From assembly GCA_033762195.1 (NCBI GenBank), contig JANRLV010000010.1, positions 4,525 to 68,524 on the forward strand: a DNA stretch of 64,000 bases, written 5' to 3'. The number at the start of each line of letters is the position of its first letter. Position 1 is the stretch's first letter. The notes under the pieces are model-generated. The model did no database searches. It had not been told where the DNA came from and was given only the letters and a program-made list of their open reading frames with translations. This document shows, piece after piece, positions 28,807-37,538 of the stretch. The stretch comes from SpSt-398 sp033762195 (lineage in GTDB: Bacteria > Bacteroidota > Bacteroidia > Chitinophagales > Chitinophagaceae). Position numbers and translations under genes: made by a program.

Positions 28807-29460
28807 TTATAATCCGGAAATACGTTGATTCTCAGGCAACAGAACTTCAATTCCGCCTTCAACCTGTTTGACCTTGCCTTCCTGTTCCAGCCTTTTGATC
28901 ACCCGTGTTACGACCTCCCTGGCGGTTCCCAGTTCAGCAGCGATCTGTTTATGCTTCAAGGCCAGGACCTTTTCCCCGCGTAACCGGGACTTTTCTACTA
29001 AATAATTGAAGAGCCGGGTATCCAACCGTCCAAAGAGGAGGTGATTGATGGTATCCAGTAATTCGGCATACCGGAGATTGTATTGCTGGTAAAATAATTG
29101 ATTGATCCCCGGAAACTGCTTGACCCATTGGCCCACCTTATCCACCGGAAGCAACAACACCACACTGTCTTCCTCTGTAATGGCCACGATCCTGCTCGGC
29201 TCATTCTTTAAAGAAGCTGAAAAGGACATGATACAGCTCTCCCCAGGTTGTATATAATAAAGCAAGAGCTCCTTCTCCTCAAAACTCACAAACACTTTGA
29301 TCAGCCCCTTCAACACAATGGGAATAACCTTTACATACTGCCCATCACGCAATAAAACCGTATTTGCCGGAACTTCCCGGATATCGGCATGCTCTTCCAG
29401 TTCGTTCAACAACCCGGAGCCGAGAAAAGAAATCTTGTCCTTAAAATCATGAATTCCCAT
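28807..29460 (-). CDS. Crp/Fnr family transcriptional regulator
   Basis: A 217-residue protein with a cyclic-nucleotide-type sensory barrel (about 15-125), a dimer helix, and a C-terminal winged helix with KQIAAELGTAREVVTRVIKRLEQEG. No N-terminal Cys cluster, so it is not an iron-sulfur FNR. Its start lies 14 bases inside the preceding membrane-protein gene, so the two are translationally coupled. Likely targets include the inverted repeat at 29999-30042, which is inference. Confidence 0.9.
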   Translation of the reverse strand: MGIHDFKDKISFLGSGLLNELEEHADIREVPANTVLLRDGQYVKVIPIVLKGLIKVFVSFEEKELLLYYIQPGESCIMSFSASLKNEPSRIVAITEEDSVVLLLPVDKVGQWVKQFPGINQLFYQQYNLRYAELLDTINHLLFGRLDTRLFNYLVEKSRLRGEKVLALKHKQIAAELGTAREVVTRVIKRLEQEGKVKQVEGGIEVLLPENQRISGL

Positions 29461-29800
29461 TACGCCAATTTTTCAAACCATAGCCCCCTCCAAAACCAGC
29501 TAAAAATGCTAGAAATAGTTTTATTATTTCAAGATAAATAGCCTGAAAGGATCGAGCCAAAAATAGAGTTAAAAATATGAAGAAGCCCACGCAAACCAGC
29601 AAAACAATAATACTCAAAATTCGCTGTTGGATCCATTTTTTATAGTTTAATCGCTCAAACTCCTCTGTCAAATCTAAAAACTTCTCAATGTGCTTATCAT
29701 TAAACTTTTGTGATAAGATAACTATGGCTTCCTGTGAATACCCCAACTCAAATCCATGATCTTCCCCTCCCAGAGAGATTCCTTCAATTTCATTTGACAT
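29447..29800 (-). CDS. Small two-helix membrane protein of unknown function
   Basis: A 117-residue protein. The N-terminal half is soluble and charged (GYSQEAIVILSQKFNDKHIEK, quoted in part) and the C-terminal half has two membrane helices (ILSIIVLLVCVGFFIFLTLF and IIKLFLAFLAGFGGGYGL). It overlaps the preceding small gene by 11 bases and the Crp/Fnr gene by 14 bases. The DNA is A+T-rich compared with the regulator. I do not recognise a family. Confidence 0.6.
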   Translation of the reverse strand: MSNEIEGISLGGEDHGFELGYSQEAIVILSQKFNDKHIEKFLDLTEEFERLNYKKWIQQRILSIIVLLVCVGFFIFLTLFLARSFQAIYLEIIKLFLAFLAGFGGGYGLKNWRNGNS

Positions 29801-29996
29801 GGCTCAATGATTTGATTTTGCCACTACCAAATACCTTCTGAAGAATACCTGCATACTCTTTACAAAGCCAATGTGCCATATAAACCCGAATTCGGTTTTT
29901 AAACTCATCTTCAGAAATGAGTTTCTCCTGTCGCAACCTGGATAGGTTTCTAACATAGGAGTATTTGTCCTGATTACTTTTTGACGTTTGTTGCAT
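29790..29996 (-). CDS. Small basic protein of unknown function
   Basis: A 68-residue soluble protein, mostly helical and basic (LSRLRQEKLISEDEFKNRIR). It is the first gene of the minus-strand run 29996-28807 and has a good promoter with a flanking inverted repeat. A+T-rich. Function not recognised; a small DNA- or protein-binding role is possible but unproven. Confidence 0.55.
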   Translation of the reverse strand: MQQTSKSNQDKYSYVRNLSRLRQEKLISEDEFKNRIRVYMAHWLCKEYAGILQKVFGSGKIKSLSHVK

Positions 29997-29998
29997 AG

Positions 29999-30045
29999 TT
30001 TAGGTTTTGATATACAAACGTACCGCCCAGTCAAAACCTAAACAA
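29999..30045 (-). promoter_or_regulatory. Promoter of the small-gene/Crp operon, bracketed by a 12-bp inverted repeat
   Basis: On the minus strand TTG (30045-30043), a 20-base spacer, and TACGTTTG (30022-30015) form a good Bacteroidota promoter. TTTAGGTTTTGA (29999-30010) and TCAAAACCTAAA (30031-30042) are exact reverse complements, one in the spacer and one near the expected transcription start. Such a pair is well placed for repression. Confidence 0.65.
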
Positions 30046-30120
30046 CCCTGTTTCCACGGTAAAAATGGAAATTTTACACGAAATTCATTTATTGAAATAA
30101 CCACTCCTCAACTAATTAAT

Positions 30121-32328
30121 ATGAAACTGCTTGTTTTTCTGCTTCTTCCATTTTCCCTGATCGCACAATCCCATTTCACCGATTCGGAAATCGGCCGTTG
30201 GGAGAAACAAGCCCAAAAGGTAACCATCTTCCGCGATCATTTTGGCATTCCCCATATCTATGGACAAACCGATGCCGACGCGGTCTTTGGTTTGCTATAT
30301 GCCCAGTGTGAAGATGACTTTGCCCGGGTGGAAATGAACTATATTGAAAAACTGGGGCGTATGGCCGAAGTAACCGGAGAAAATGACCTCTATAATGACC
30401 TCCTGATCCGGATGATCATTGATTCGGCCGAAGCCGTCCGTGATTTTCAAAAAGCGCCCACCTGGATGAAAAAACTCTGCCAGTCCTTTGCCGATGGCAT
30501 TAATTTCTATCTCTATACACACCCACAGGTAAAACCCGCCCTGCTATATCGCTTTGAACCCTGGTTCCCTTTCCTGTGGACCGATGGAAGTATCGGCGCC
30601 ATCAATACCGCGGATATTAACGTCAACGAACTCAAATCTCTTTACGGTGGTGGCCCCATGGCCATCGCCCCTCCCGAACCAACTGAAGAAATATTGTCGG
30701 GCTCCAATGGGTTTGCCTTTGCCCCTTCAGTCACCACATCGGGAAATTCCATCCTTTATATCAACCCCCATGTCACCTTCTATTTTCGCCCGGAGGTACA
30801 TATGGTCTCCCAGGAAGGACTGAACGCCTATGGCGCCGTTACCTGGGGCCAGTTCTTTATCTACCAGGGTTTCAATGAACATTGTGGATGGATGCATACA
30901 AGCAGTTACGTGGATGCGGCAGATACCTATATTGAGAAGATCTCCAGCGAAGGCATTGGTTTTTCCTATTCCTATAATGGTAAAAACCGCCCCGTTTCCC
31001 AAAAACTAATCCGGCTTAACTACAAAAGCGCCTCCGGTATTCAGACAAAAAAGATCAATGCCCTATACACCCACCATGGCCCGATAATGGCAAAACGCAA
31101 GGACCAATTCCTTAGCCTGCGCGCTGATAACCGGATCACCAATGGGTTAATCCAATGCTGGCAACGGACCAAAGCCACGGGATTGGAAAGCTTTAAACGT
31201 ACCCTCGACCTGAAAGGAAATATCTCCAACAATACCGTGTATGCAGATGCTGCAGGAAATATCGCTTACTGGCATGGTAACCGGATACCAAAACGCAACC
31301 CTAACCTGGATTGGACCCAACCTGTAGATGGTTCTACCTCGGAAACAGAATGGATGGGGCTGCATCCGATCGATGAAACAGTGCATTCGATCAATCCCCC
31401 CAATGGCTGGTTGCAGAACTGTAACTCCACTCCTTTTACCGTAGCTGGCGCGAATAGTCCAAAAAAAGAAAACTTCCCGGCCTATATGGCCCCGGATGGA
31501 GAGAATTTCAGAGGCATCAATGCCGTAAGAGTGCTGGGAGAAAAATCAGGCTACACACTCGAAGATGTCATCAAAGCCGGATACGATACCCGCCTCGCCG
31601 CTTTTGAAGTGCTCGTACCCGCCCTGATCAAAGCATTTGAAACAAACATTACGCCAAACGATTCGCTATTTGCTCATTTAGCCGGACCAATACAAGTGCT
31701 CAAACATTGGGACTTTCGTAGTGGAGAACATTCCATTGCCACTACCCTGGCCGTGGAATGGGGACAACGGTTATTGCCAGCTATATTCCGTACCAATTTG
31801 ATTGCCGATGATGAGGAGAACCAGGTGACACGGTTTCGTCGATTCGCGGAAACCGCTTCCGCTGACGCGCTTCTGCGGCCCTTGCTTGAAACCCTGCGTG
31901 ACCTGGAAAAAAGGTTTGGACAATGGCAAATGTCATGGGGCTCGATCAACCGCTTTCAACGCATTTCGCCAAATATCAATAGTGTATTTGATGATAAACA
32001 ACCCAGCATACCCGTTGGGTTTGCCTCGTCTACCTGGGGGCAACTACCTTCCTATTCCAGTCGTACCTACCCGGGGACAGAAAAAAGGTATGGAGTACAT
32101 GGAAACAGTTTCATTTGCGCGGTAGAGTTTATCCGAAATGCCGCACCAGGAGAAAAAAAGATCCGGGCTAAATCATTACTGGCGGGTGGAGAAAGCGGAG
32201 ATCCTAGCTCTCCTCACTTCTTTGATCAGGCAGGCATGTATGCAAAGGGGACGTTTAAAGAAGTATTGTTTTATAAGGAGGATGTGGAGAAAGCGGCGAA
32301 GCGGAAGTATCATCCGGGGGAAAATTGA
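30121..32328 (+). CDS. Penicillin acylase family protein (Ntn hydrolase)
   Basis: A 735-residue exported protein. The ATG at 30121 gives a short signal peptide ending near LIAQ; an in-frame ATG at 30007 lies in the opposite promoter. The family precursor is cut by itself before the nucleophile Ser, here Ser195 in SGSNGFAF (family SNxWA). The A chain (IPHIYGQTDADAVFGLLYAQ, quoted in part) and B chain (NPHVTFYFRPEVH, GFNEHCGW) blocks are present. Substrates in the family range from penicillins to acyl-homoserine lactones; none can be chosen here. Confidence 0.92.
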   Translation: MKLLVFLLLPFSLIAQSHFTDSEIGRWEKQAQKVTIFRDHFGIPHIYGQTDADAVFGLLYAQCEDDFARVEMNYIEKLGRMAEVTGENDLYNDLLIRMIIDSAEAVRDFQKAPTWMKKLCQSFADGINFYLYTHPQVKPALLYRFEPWFPFLWTDGSIGAINTADINVNELKSLYGGGPMAIAPPEPTEEILSGSNGFAFAPSVTTSGNSILYINPHVTFYFRPEVHMVSQEGLNAYGAVTWGQFFIYQGFNEHCGWMHTSSYVDAADTYIEKISSEGIGFSYSYNGKNRPVSQKLIRLNYKSASGIQTKKINALYTHHGPIMAKRKDQFLSLRADNRITNGLIQCWQRTKATGLESFKRTLDLKGNISNNTVYADAAGNIAYWHGNRIPKRNPNLDWTQPVDGSTSETEWMGLHPIDETVHSINPPNGWLQNCNSTPFTVAGANSPKKENFPAYMAPDGENFRGINAVRVLGEKSGYTLEDVIKAGYDTRLAAFEVLVPALIKAFETNITPNDSLFAHLAGPIQVLKHWDFRSGEHSIATTLAVEWGQRLLPAIFRTNLIADDEENQVTRFRRFAETASADALLRPLLETLRDLEKRFGQWQMSWGSINRFQRISPNINSVFDDKQPSIPVGFASSTWGQLPSYSSRTYPGTEKRYGVHGNSFICAVEFIRNAAPGEKKIRAKSLLAGGESGDPSSPHFFDQAGMYAKGTFKEVLFYKEDVEKAAKRKYHPGEN

Positions 32329-32337
32329 ATTGTTTGC

Positions 32338-32490
32338 TTTACCGCCAGGGCGCGGAGGAGCGCGATGAATTTCACCGCAGAGAATTATACCGCTAAGACG
32401 CTATGACACAAAGAATCGCCAAGAGCTAAATGCTAATGGCTAGTAACTTTCTCTGCGTACCTCCGCGTCCTCATGTTCTCTGCGGTAAAA
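32338..32490. repeat. Inverted repeat of CGCAGAGA/CGCGGAGG-type words between convergent genes
   Basis: The left arm (32338-32384) begins TTTACCGCC and ends ACCGCAGAGAA. The right arm (32449-32490) begins TTCTCTGCG and ends CTCTGCGGTAAAA. Between the arms lies a piece of the AGCTAAT family (32424-32447). The element fills almost the whole space between the acylase and E1 gene ends. Confidence 0.8.
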
Positions 32491-32493
32491 CCC

Positions 32494-33327
32494 CTAATAC
32501 CCCATCAATCGCTCCACCACTTCCTCCAACCGGCTCTTCGCTAAAAATTGCTTTTCCAATTCAATATTAAAAGGCACCGGTGTATCCAATGAAGCACAAC
32601 GCATCACGGGTGCATCTAATTTATCAAAACAATGCTCCCCGATCCAGGCCGCGATCTCGCCCCCGATTCCACCGGTCAGGGTATCCTCATGCAGGATCAA
32701 TACACGCCCGGTCCTGTTCACCGCTTCACGAATAGCGAGGTAATCCAGAGGCTGCAAGCTCCGCAGGTCAAGGATATCAATGGAAATTTCGGGATGCTCG
32801 GCTGCAAAATCCTCCGCCCAGTGTACCCCCGCTCCATACGTAATGATGGATAACTCATCGCCGGAACGCACATGACGGGCCTTACCGATTTCAACTTCAT
32901 AATACTCGGGTGATACCTCTCCACTCACACTTCGATATAATGCCTTGTGCTCAAAAAATAATACCGGATTGGGGTCGTTGATCGCTGCGATCAATAATCC
33001 TTTTGCATCCGCAGGTGTAGCGGGATATACGACTTTTAATCCAGGTACGTGGGTAAACCAGGCCTCATTACTTTGTGAATGGAAGGGACCTGCCCCAACT
33101 CCTGCTCCTGTCGGCATTCGTATCACCACATCTGCCTGTTGCCCCCAACGATAGTGGATCTTGGCGAGGTTATTCACGATCTGGTTAAACCCTACACTCA
33201 CAAAGTCAGCAAACTGCATTTCCACCATGCTCTTAAACCCTTCAAGGCTTAAGCCAAGTGCTGTCCCAATGATCGCGCTCTCGCAAAGGGGTGTATTTCT
33301 TACCCTGTCTTTTCCAAATTCCTTCAC
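32494..33327 (-). CDS. E1 beta half, only start available is GTG
   Basis: A 277-residue frame from GTG at 33327 to TAG at 32494, holding nearly all of the beta subunit including the cofactor-binding Glu in TPLCESAI. The first in-frame residues after the TAA (YGGAFKITEGF) would be lost if translation restarts at the GTG. No separate promoter is seen. It is more likely the tail of the interrupted fusion than an independent gene. Confidence 0.55.
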   Translation of the reverse strand: MKEFGKDRVRNTPLCESAIIGTALGLSLEGFKSMVEMQFADFVSVGFNQIVNNLAKIHYRWGQQADVVIRMPTGAGVGAGPFHSQSNEAWFTHVPGLKVVYPATPADAKGLLIAAINDPNPVLFFEHKALYRSVSGEVSPEYYEVEIGKARHVRSGDELSIITYGAGVHWAEDFAAEHPEISIDILDLRSLQPLDYLAIREAVNRTGRVLILHEDTLTGGIGGEIAAWIGEHCFDKLDAPVMRCASLDTPVPFNIELEKQFLAKSRLEEVVERLMGY

Positions 33328-33360
33328 AAACCCTTCGGTGATCTTAAACGCTCCGCCGTA

Positions 33361-34479
33361 TTACGCAATGTCCTGACCCATCAGGATCAGGTTGGGATGC
33401 TCCTGCATCGAAAGCCTTAACCCTTCAGAAATCGCATCGATCATCCGTATTTCGGTTTCGGTTCGGGATGATCGCACAGGACTCAATGTTTCCATCTCCA
33501 CCGGTGCAAATACATCACCGATCTCTTCTTCTTCATCGAGTCGTATCGCAGGACTTTCAAATCCAATGGCCAATTCACTCTCAATTTTCTCTTTATACTC
33601 CTGGCGGATCGAATCGAAAAGCTCCGGACTTCCGACTCCGGACATTTCCAGATATTTCTCAAAATTCTCAATCGGGTCTTTGAGTTTCCAGATCTCAAAT
33701 AATTCCGGCGGCACATATTTCGTTCCACTTGCTTCCTCATGTCCCCGCATACGGAAGGTCTGACACTCGATGAGATAGGGTTTTTGATGTTTGATGCAAT
33801 ACTCTCTTACGCCTTTGATGGTATCGTATACGGACAATACATTATTGCCATCAATGGAAACACCTTCCATGCCATAACCCTTGGCCTTATCCACCAAACT
33901 GATACACCGGTATTGTTCCTCTACAGGTGTACTCAATCCATAGCCATTATTTTCTATGATAAAAATAACCGGCAGGTCCCACACCGCTGCAACATTCAGG
34001 GCTTCGTGAAAATCGCCTTCACTGGTTCCTCCATCTCCGGTAAAGGCGAGGGAGACCTTTTGCTCGGCACGCAGCTTATACGCGAGAGCTACCCCATCGG
34101 CAATTGCCAATTGAGGACCGAGATGGGAGATCATGCCGCAAATATGATGATCGGAATTGCCAAAATGAAAACTACGCTCTCTTGCTTTGCTGTATCCATC
34201 GATCTGTCCCTGCCATTGTTTGAAGAGTTTGTGCAAGGGCATATCACGTGTAGTGAAAACACCCAGGTTGCGGTGCAAGGGCATAATCCACTCATCGGGT
34301 TCAAGGGCAAGGGTGGCACCAACCGAGATCGCTTCCTGTCCGATACCACTAAACCATTTGGAGATCTTGCCTTGTCTTAACAGGACCAGCATTTTTTCTT
34401 CAATAAGGCGGGGCCAGAGCAAGCGGCGATAGATCGCCAAGAGTTGATCGTCTGTAAGGTTCTTCCTGTCAAATTGCAT
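33361..34479 (-). CDS. E1 alpha half, ending at the premature stop
   Basis: A 372-residue frame from ATG 34479 to the TAA at 33361. It contains the whole alpha subunit (about 1-330) plus the linker and the first strand of beta (NLILMGQDIA). If translation stops here the alpha domain could fold but would carry a ragged end. See the pseudogene entry for the full frame. Confidence 0.7.
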   Translation of the reverse strand: MQFDRKNLTDDQLLAIYRRLLWPRLIEEKMLVLLRQGKISKWFSGIGQEAISVGATLALEPDEWIMPLHRNLGVFTTRDMPLHKLFKQWQGQIDGYSKARERSFHFGNSDHHICGMISHLGPQLAIADGVALAYKLRAEQKVSLAFTGDGGTSEGDFHEALNVAAVWDLPVIFIIENNGYGLSTPVEEQYRCISLVDKAKGYGMEGVSIDGNNVLSVYDTIKGVREYCIKHQKPYLIECQTFRMRGHEEASGTKYVPPELFEIWKLKDPIENFEKYLEMSGVGSPELFDSIRQEYKEKIESELAIGFESPAIRLDEEEEIGDVFAPVEMETLSPVRSSRTETEIRMIDAISEGLRLSMQEHPNLILMGQDIA

Positions 34480-34512
34480 GGAACAAAAGTACCATGATTC
34501 ACCTGAATTTGA

Positions 34513-34866
34513 CTAATCCCTCTCCCGCTGGCGGTCTTCTTCCCGAAAAAGTAACGATGTGGTTAAACTGAGGAGGAAACTGAACAATACCCCCCACCAA
34601 AATCCGTCGATCGTAAACCCGGGAACCAGGTTACTGGCGATGAGTACAGTGATGGTATTGATAAAAAAGAGAAAAACGCCCAGGGTCAGGATGGTAATGG
34701 GTATGGTGACTATGACCAGGATGGGTTTGAGAAATACATTCAATAACCCGAGTACCGCGGCAAACCAGATGGCGGTCAGGTAATTGTTTACTTGCACGCC
34801 AGGTAACCATTGGGCCAGCAGAAAAGCAATGGCGGCTACCACGAGAATACGCAGGATCAGTTTCAT
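34513..34866 (-). CDS. Phage-holin-family membrane protein (YvlD type)
   Basis: A 117-residue protein with four hydrophobic helices (from ILRILVVAAIAFLLAQWLPG to FWWGVLFSFLLSLTTSLLF) and a charged tail. The family was named from a mycobacteriophage holin but bacterial members such as YvlD are chromosomal membrane proteins without known lytic function. There are no phage genes nearby. It lies 26 bases from the M16 gene stop. Confidence 0.85.
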   Translation of the reverse strand: MKLILRILVVAAIAFLLAQWLPGVQVNNYLTAIWFAAVLGLLNVFLKPILVIVTIPITILTLGVFLFFINTITVLIASNLVPGFTIDGFWWGVLFSFLLSLTTSLLFREEDRQRERD

Positions 34867-34892
34867 ACAATTAAGTTAGGCAAATATTGGAC

Positions 34893-36182
34893 TTAATACA
34901 CGATCAATTCATACCAATCTTTCTCACTATAATATTTATTGGCCAGTTCCATCAGCTCTGTGGCCCCCACAGTTTTGATGGTTTTGATCGATTCATAAAA
35001 ATAAGACTCGTCCAACCCGTTTAAAATGATATTCTTCCACCGGGCCAGGATATGAAAAGGCCCGTCGAGGTCGGACAGAATGGTCCCGATCATATAATTC
35101 CTTACGAGGGAAAGCTCATCGTCCTCTACGGGTTCTTCCCGTAGTGTTTTCATTTCATAATAGATCTCTTTTACCGCTGCTTCGCATACGTCTTTCCCCG
35201 CTTCAGTACTTACGATCAGGGCGCATGACTGAATATGGTTTTGGAGATAACTATAGATCCCGTAGGTATATCCTTTATCCTCGCGGATATTGCTCATTAA
35301 CCTGGAACCAAAAAACCCGCCAAAGAGGTTATTCAACACCTGCATCTTCATAAAATCCGGATGATGCCTATTTGGAAATAGCCGCCCCATCCGGATCGCG
35401 CCCTGCACGCCTTCCGCATCATTGATGATCCGGAGTGGTTTCCCAAATTCCGGGGAGGGTTCCATATCGTGAAAAGGCACCTGGCGGGGTTCGGGCCGGG
35501 TGATCGGCAGGTGGCCAAACTGCTCATTCAGCAATCGGGGCAAGTCCGCGGGCAACTTTCCCGCGGTAAAAATGATACAGCGGCCCTGCGTATAATATTT
35601 TTTATAAAAAGCCAGTAACTCTTCGCGTTGAAGGGCATCCAGGTCCTCATGACGGCTATACGAACCATAGGGATGGTCTTCCCCGTAGATATAAGCATCG
35701 ATCAACCGGTTGGCGACAAACTCTGATTTCTTCAGGTTCACGGTCAACCGTTGCTTCATATTGGTTTTAAATATGTCCAGCTCTTCCTGGGGAAAGGTGG
35801 CATCGGTCACGAGTTCCTTTACCACAGGTAATAATTCGCCGATATGTTTGTCGAGGCAATGAAGCGTAAGCGTACTTGTTTCATTGTAACAGGCCCGGCT
35901 GAAATGGGATCCATAGTATTCAAAGTGCTCATTGATCTGAAAGGCTGTCTTGGTGGAAGTACCATTTTTAAGAAGGTTATTCGTCGCGGAAGCGATCAAA
36001 TTCCTTTCCTCATAGCTGTTCCCGGCATAAAACACCCATTCAACCATCATCACTTCCTGTGTACCCGCATTGATGGAATACACCTCGATCCCATTATCCA
36101 GGGTGTATTTTTCATAGGGCTTCAGGGTCAATTTAAAATCGGTGGCATCCACAATGGGAGGCGCTATAGTACGATTGATCAT
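34893..36182 (-). CDS. M16 peptidase homologue lacking the zinc motif
   Basis: A 429-residue protein with the two M16 domains, starting MINRTIAPPIVD; an ATG 75 bases upstream would overlap the partner gene. Where active members have HxxEH, this one reads ASATNNLL, so it should not bind zinc. The C-terminal GGFFGSRLMSNIREDKGYTYGI is the substrate-binding block of the family. It starts 14 bases after its active partner. Pairs of catalytic and non-catalytic M16 subunits usually work as heterodimers. Confidence 0.9.
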   Translation of the reverse strand: MINRTIAPPIVDATDFKLTLKPYEKYTLDNGIEVYSINAGTQEVMMVEWVFYAGNSYEERNLIASATNNLLKNGTSTKTAFQINEHFEYYGSHFSRACYNETSTLTLHCLDKHIGELLPVVKELVTDATFPQEELDIFKTNMKQRLTVNLKKSEFVANRLIDAYIYGEDHPYGSYSRHEDLDALQREELLAFYKKYYTQGRCIIFTAGKLPADLPRLLNEQFGHLPITRPEPRQVPFHDMEPSPEFGKPLRIINDAEGVQGAIRMGRLFPNRHHPDFMKMQVLNNLFGGFFGSRLMSNIREDKGYTYGIYSYLQNHIQSCALIVSTEAGKDVCEAAVKEIYYEMKTLREEPVEDDELSLVRNYMIGTILSDLDGPFHILARWKNIILNGLDESYFYESIKTIKTVGATELMELANKYYSEKDWYELIVY

Positions 36183-36196
36183 GTAAAAAGGGGTTC

Positions 36197-37435
36197 TCAG
36201 TTGTTGGAATAATAATAAAGCGTGTTGCAATTCTCCGGACGGAAGATGCGTCGGCATTCTTCCTGTATATCCTGGATGGTGACCTCCTGGTACCGGTCCA
36301 GTTCGGTATTCATCAGGGAGGCATCCCCGAGTAGTTCATAATAAGCCAGGCTACCCGCTCTGTTCATCACACTCATATCTTCAAACGCGATCATGCTTTC
36401 GGTCTTATTCTTTACCTTCTGCAATTCGTTGTCCAGTATGGGTTCGTCCTGCATTTGTTTCAATACCGACTCGATCTCCGCTTCGGCGGCCTTCATATCC
36501 GTGCCTTTTACCAGTTTCCCTTCGATCACCAACAAACCGGCATCGGTACTACCAGTGTGGTGACATTCGATCTGGCTAAACATCCTTTTTTCCTTGACCA
36601 ACCGCTGGTATAGCCGCGAAGAGGCGCCTCCTCCCAACACCTCGGTGATGAGGTCGGTGGCATAATACCTTTTATCTAAACGGGGATAGATATGCCAGCA
36701 TTTATACAGCGCGTCAAGAGGTACATTGGCCTTTACTTCCAGCTTGCGCTCCGATTGCTGCACGGGTTCCTGAGGCAGGTTGCGATTATATTTCTCCCCG
36801 GAAGGGATATCCCCAAACCATTTTTCCGCCAATTTCAACACCTGATCGGTCTGTACATTCCCCGCTACGACAAGGATCGCGTTGCTGGGGCAATAATGTT
36901 TGAAAAAAAACCGCTTCACATCCTCCAGCTTTGCCTGTTCCACATGGGCAAGTTCTTTCCCGATCGTCATCCAGCGATAGGGATGCACCGTATAGGCCAG
37001 CTCCCGCATTTTATGCCATACATCGCCATAGGGCTTGTTGATATAATGCTCTTTGAACTCCTCGATCACCACTTTACGTTGTACCTCCAGGCTTTTTTCG
37101 CTAAAGGCGAGGGAAAGCATGCGATCACTTTCCAACCAGAAAGCGGTCTCCAGGTTTTCTGCAGGCAACTGGATATAATAGTTTGTTACATCATTGGTGG
37201 TATAGGCATTGTTCTCCCCACCGGCCATTTGCAGCGGTTCATCATACTCGGCAATATTGACCGAGCCGCCAAACATGAGGTGTTCAAATAAATGGGCAAA
37301 CCCTGTTTGGGCCGGATCTTCATCCCTCGCCCCTACATCATACATCACATTCACCACGGCCATGGGCGTGGCATTATCAGGATGCACCAGGATACGAAGG
37401 CCATTAGGTAATACGAATCGGTCGAAATGTATCAT
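36197..37435 (-). CDS. M16 zinc metallopeptidase, catalytic subunit
   Basis: A 412-residue protein with the inverted zinc motif HLFEH (His48, Glu51, His52) in GFAHLFEHLMFGG and the downstream Glu region VVIEEFKEHY. C-terminal SSRLYQRLVKEKRMFS is the family block. No signal peptide is visible, so it is probably cytoplasmic. It is cotranscribed with the inactive partner at 34893-36182. Confidence 0.94.
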   Translation of the reverse strand: MIHFDRFVLPNGLRILVHPDNATPMAVVNVMYDVGARDEDPAQTGFAHLFEHLMFGGSVNIAEYDEPLQMAGGENNAYTTNDVTNYYIQLPAENLETAFWLESDRMLSLAFSEKSLEVQRKVVIEEFKEHYINKPYGDVWHKMRELAYTVHPYRWMTIGKELAHVEQAKLEDVKRFFFKHYCPSNAILVVAGNVQTDQVLKLAEKWFGDIPSGEKYNRNLPQEPVQQSERKLEVKANVPLDALYKCWHIYPRLDKRYYATDLITEVLGGGASSRLYQRLVKEKRMFSQIECHHTGSTDAGLLVIEGKLVKGTDMKAAEAEIESVLKQMQDEPILDNELQKVKNKTESMIAFEDMSVMNRAGSLAYYELLGDASLMNTELDRYQEVTIQDIQEECRRIFRPENCNTLYYYSNN

Positions 37436-37459
37436 AAATGCAAAAATAACCAGGATTTA

Positions 37460-37528
37460 AGGATTTTCAGGATTATAAGGATTGACTAATCAATCCAAAA
37501 AATTAATCTTTATAATCCTGAAAATCCT
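37460..37528. repeat. 24-bp inverted repeat of AGGATTTTC-type words
   Basis: Arms 37460-37483 and 37505-37528 match as reverse complements at 23 of 24 positions, with a 21-base centre. The sequence is built from AGGATT words with 9-base spacing. It lies 10 bases from the stop of the protease gene at 37539. Confidence 0.9.
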
Positions 37529-37538
37529 GAAATCAAGG

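Larger units (their letters stand above)
32494..34479 (-). pseudogene. Fused alpha-keto-acid dehydrogenase E1 (alpha-beta), interrupted by one in-frame stop
   Basis: Read through, this is a 661-codon fused E1 of the branched-chain or 2-oxoisovalerate type common in Bacteroidota. The alpha half has the thiamine-diphosphate motif from GDGGTSEGDFHEALN to IENNGYG; the beta half has TPLCESAIIG, GAGVGAGPFHSQ and LHEDTLTGG. Codon 373 is TAA (33363-33361), placed between MGQDIA and YGGAFKITEGF with the frame unchanged on both sides. The family usually has Glu here, and GAA to TAA needs one base change. Either the gene is newly inactivated, makes two proteins, is read through, or carries a sequencing error. 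The enzyme feeds iso-branched fatty acid synthesis. Confidence 0.85.

Noticed and set aside
32494..33327. Separate E1 beta gene as normal architecture
   Set aside because: The frame continues from the alpha half with only one stop codon between and no start other than GTG, so a broken fusion is simpler.
33739..34380. Plus-strand open frame of 213 codons opposite the E1 alpha half
   Set aside because: The opposite strand carries a clear thiamine-diphosphate enzyme.
34513..34866. Prophage remnant suggested by the holin-family protein
   Set aside because: YvlD-type proteins are chromosomal membrane proteins, and no other phage gene is in the window.
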